Part shown: in pieces, positions 13,958 through 15,514 of the stretch
Position numbering within the stretch: position 1 is the first letter of the stretch
Layout: each line of letters begins with the position of its first letter
NCBI GenBank assembly: GCA_012516755.1
Contig: JAAYWE010000277.1
Span: 1 to 15,514 of the forward strand
Reading direction: 5' to 3'
DNA: 15,514 nt
Source: Treponema sp.
Lineage (GTDB): Bacteria; Spirochaetota; Spirochaetia; Treponematales; Rectinemataceae
Notes under the pieces: model-generated
Databases searched by the model: none
Seen by the model: the letters and a program-made list of their open reading frames with translations, nothing else
What the model was told of the DNA's origin: nothing
Program-made: the position numbers and the translations under genes

Positions 13958-15238
13958 TTATCTATACACTTCTTTACGTACCTTTTCGAGCTGAGCCAGA
14001 ATCGAATCGAGATTCTTGGGGTTTTCTACATAGCTAACCACAGCAGACCAGAATGCAGCGTTCATCTCTGACTTCATCATGTCCGAGGCATCAAATACGA
14101 CAATCTCGCTTTTGTTCAAAATATCTGCGGCCCTTCTGATTAGCGGATCAGAATAGAACACCAGTGAAACATTCTTATTTGTGGCCAGCGCTCCCGTTCC
14201 AGCTGCCCAGAAAGCTTGTGCCTCTGCACTGGTCAAATAGTTCACAAAGGCTTTTACTTCAGGAGTATCCCTAAACACAGCGATTACATCGGCAGCTGCT
14301 TCCACCGCCTTTGAATACCTCGGATCTATGGCCGGAAAAGCCACAAAATCGAAGTCTTCTACCGGCTTTAGCGTCGGGAACTGATCCATAATGAATCCCT
14401 GGATAAAACTCGCCTGCTGGTGCAAAAGCGCTTGAGGTGGCTTAGTAAATAGCGGTGAAGCGGCATTTCCGAAATTCGTCGAATTGATATAGCGAGATCC
14501 ACCATACGCCATCTTTGGATCCGCAACGATCTGACCCCAAATCTCCCACACTTTCTTTACTTCAGGACTGGTCCATGCCAATTTGCCTTCATACCAATCG
14601 CGATATTTATCCGGTCCATTTACGCGCAAGAAAATGTTCTCGAGCCAGTCGGTTCCGACCCAACCAGATGCGGCTCCGCTTTCAATACCAATCGACCAAG
14701 GCGAGATGCCCTTTGCAATCGCTTGCTTCGAGAGCGCCATCATCTGATCCCAGGTCCATTCATTGGTTGGTACAGGAAGGTCCTTATCTTTGAATGTCTT
14801 TGGATTGTACCAAACAAGGCCTTTGGTTGCAGCCTTCATAAAGACGCCATAGAGCTTGCCGTCCACCGTCCCCAGGCTTTTCCATCCAGAGGAATAGTTC
14901 TTGTCGAATTCCTTCATATCCAGAATTTTGGATAGCTCGACAAGTTTTCCGGCCTGAGCGAGCTCGATGAGTTTGCCAGGACCAGGAAGACCCGCGATAT
15001 CAGGAGGATTACCTGCCTCCACCCTAGTTGTGATAACTGCATCTAGATCTCGTGTTGCTTCTAGCTCGACCTTTATGCCAGTCTTATCTTCGAACTGTTT
15101 CGCCATGGCATTGAATACTTCGGCTTCCTGACCACCCCAAACACCAAGGAAATTGATTGTCTTCTGGCTTGCCGGCGCTGCCAGGGCTACCCCTGCGCTA
15201 ACTATTGCCAGCAACAGAATCAAAGTCTTTCTTTTCAT
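13958..15238 (-). CDS. ABC transporter extracellular sugar-binding protein (CUT1 class)
   Basis: A 426-residue secreted solute-binding protein. The N-terminus is a Sec signal peptide: KRK, a hydrophobic core (about 5-17), and an ALA cleavage site near residue 20-21. There is no lipobox cysteine, so it should be a soluble periplasmic protein rather than a lipoprotein. The mature part begins with the typical sugar-binder strand (KTINFLGVWGG), the helix EVFNAMAKQFEDKTGIKVE, and aromatic-rich stretches expected to stack on sugar rings. It would deliver an oligo- or disaccharide to the MalF/MalG-type permeases. The exact sugar is not readable. ATG 15238 has an excellent ribosome site (AAGGAGGT, five bases upstream), the strongest in the operon. 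It is the first gene of the operon, directly behind the promoter and operator at 15260-15312. Confidence 0.93.
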   Translation of the reverse strand: MKRKTLILLLAIVSAGVALAAPASQKTINFLGVWGGQEAEVFNAMAKQFEDKTGIKVELEATRDLDAVITTRVEAGNPPDIAGLPGPGKLIELAQAGKLVELSKILDMKEFDKNYSSGWKSLGTVDGKLYGVFMKAATKGLVWYNPKTFKDKDLPVPTNEWTWDQMMALSKQAIAKGISPWSIGIESGAASGWVGTDWLENIFLRVNGPDKYRDWYEGKLAWTSPEVKKVWEIWGQIVADPKMAYGGSRYINSTNFGNAASPLFTKPPQALLHQQASFIQGFIMDQFPTLKPVEDFDFVAFPAIDPRYSKAVEAAADVIAVFRDTPEVKAFVNYLTSAEAQAFWAAGTGALATNKNVSLVFYSDPLIRRAADILNKSEIVVFDASDMMKSEMNAAFWSAVVSYVENPKNLDSILAQLEKVRKEVYR

Positions 15239-15259
15239 GAAGAACCTCCTTGAATCTAT

Positions 15260-15283
15260 GCGTTACTAACGCTATTTAGTAAC
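15260..15283. promoter_or_regulatory. Probable LacI-type operator for the sugar operon
   Basis: Two overlapping symmetries: GTTACTAA (15262-15269) with TTAGTAAC (15276-15283) around 6 bases, and the 13-bp palindrome GCGTTA-C-TAACGC (15260-15272). It begins directly after the -10 box and spans the expected transcription start, the place where a repressor blocks initiation. The LacI-family regulator encoded in the same operon is the obvious ligand. I saw no second copy in the window. Confidence 0.65.
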
Positions 15284-15312
15284 ATTATAAGCCTAGTTTC
15301 CAAAACGCGCAA
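15284..15312 (-). promoter_or_regulatory. Promoter of the sugar operon
   Basis: Perfect -10 box TATAAT on the minus strand (15289-15284), 17-base spacer, weak -35 TTGCGC (15312-15307). Initiation near 15277 gives a leader of about 39 bases before the binding-protein ATG. The weak -35 could mean that an activator helps. Confidence 0.6.
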
Positions 15313-15391
15313 GGAAAATTTAAGAAATTGAGCTTATGCGACCTTGGGTACAAGTCAGGAATGAGTTGACGCACAGGGCTAGGGAAACTAG
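15293..15391. repeat. Dispersed 9-bp inverted repeat upstream of the sugar operon
   Basis: CTAGTTTCC (15293-15301, within the promoter spacer) is matched by its exact complement GGAAACTAG at 15383-15391, 81 bases away. Between them is a small hairpin (15340-15356, six pairs with one bulged base). No gene is visible in 15313-15432. A looping or binding role is conjecture, and a chance match is quite possible. Confidence 0.3.
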
Positions 15392-15432
15392 AGGGTGGTG
15401 AAGGTAGGTAATAATGATGATTAAATAAAAAG

Positions 15433-15514
15433 GCCTGGCGACGACCTACTCTTCCACCTTTTGGCAGTACCATCGGCGTTGGAGGGCTTAACTTCCGTGT
15501 TCGGTATGGGAACG
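15433..15514 (-). rRNA. rrf: 5S ribosomal RNA, 3' part (runs off the right edge)
   Basis: Read on the minus strand, the last 82 bases contain the highly conserved 5S segment CCGAACACGGAAGTTAAG, then CGCCGATGGTACTGC and the terminal GTCGCCAGGC that pairs with the 5' end. About 30-35 bases of the 5' side lie beyond the window. The 3' end is placed at about 15433. A T-rich tract (complement of 15421-15431) follows at once and may be part of the rRNA operon terminator. The rest of the rRNA operon is expected to the right, transcribed toward this window. Confidence 0.93.

Noticed and set aside
1..15514. Search for CRISPR arrays, tRNA genes, insertion sequences, attachment sites and known riboswitches
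   Set aside because: No regularly spaced repeats, no cloverleaf-like sequence, no transposase or integrase, and no conserved riboswitch core were seen. Gene content is coherent and non-coding gaps are short.

Overview
The window reads as an ordinary bacterial chromosomal segment of moderate GC with dense, intact genes. I see no mobile element, CRISPR array or tRNA. The serine-palmitoyltransferase-like enzyme, the KtrAB plus TrkAH pair and the GH65/beta-phosphoglucomutase fusion suggest a spirochaete (Treponema/Spirochaeta relatives). This is a guess from protein resemblance, roughly even odds, and no marker here proves it.

Layout, left to right. (1) 1-320: a possible gene 3' end at the left edge, then a spacer with a three-copy 11-bp tandem repeat. 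(2) 321-1028 (+): radC, a JAMM-motif RadC-family protein. (3) 1029-1253: spacer with a long nested hairpin and T-tract that probably terminates the next gene. (4) 1254-2432 (-): a PLP-dependent alpha-oxoamine synthase closest to bacterial serine palmitoyltransferases, with its own promoter and a hairpin-bearing leader. (5) 2598-4728 (-): ktrB-ktrA, a Na+/K+-type potassium uptake system (membrane subunit plus single-RCK regulator). (6) 4894-7765 (+): trkA-trkH, a second potassium system, divergent from the first across about 165 bp holding a good promoter and two palindromes. (7) 15238-7856 (-): a five-gene sugar operon in the order substrate-binding protein, MalF-type permease, MalG-type permease, LacI-family repressor, GH65 disaccharide phosphorylase fused to beta-phosphoglucomutase. 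(8) 15433-15514 (-): the 3' part of a 5S rRNA gene running off the right edge, so an rRNA operon lies just upstream of the sugar operon in the same direction.

How the parts work together. In the sugar operon a secreted binding protein captures an oligosaccharide or disaccharide and the two permeases import it. The ATPase must be encoded elsewhere. The fused enzyme would phosphorolyse an alpha-glucoside to beta-glucose 1-phosphate and convert it to glucose 6-phosphate in one polypeptide. The LacI repressor, encoded within the operon, very likely acts on a palindromic operator lying between the -10 box and the binding-protein gene. A perfect 11-bp stem-loop after the binding-protein gene probably sets a higher level of that protein than of the permeases. 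The two divergent potassium systems would jointly control K+ uptake. The Ktr regulator has lost the arginine that reads the ATP gamma-phosphate in characterised KtrA, so its nucleotide control may differ.

The points most worth a second look are the fusion enzyme, the altered KtrA nucleotide site, the apparently leaderless trkA transcript, and the operator/promoter of the sugar operon. No wholly new system is evident.
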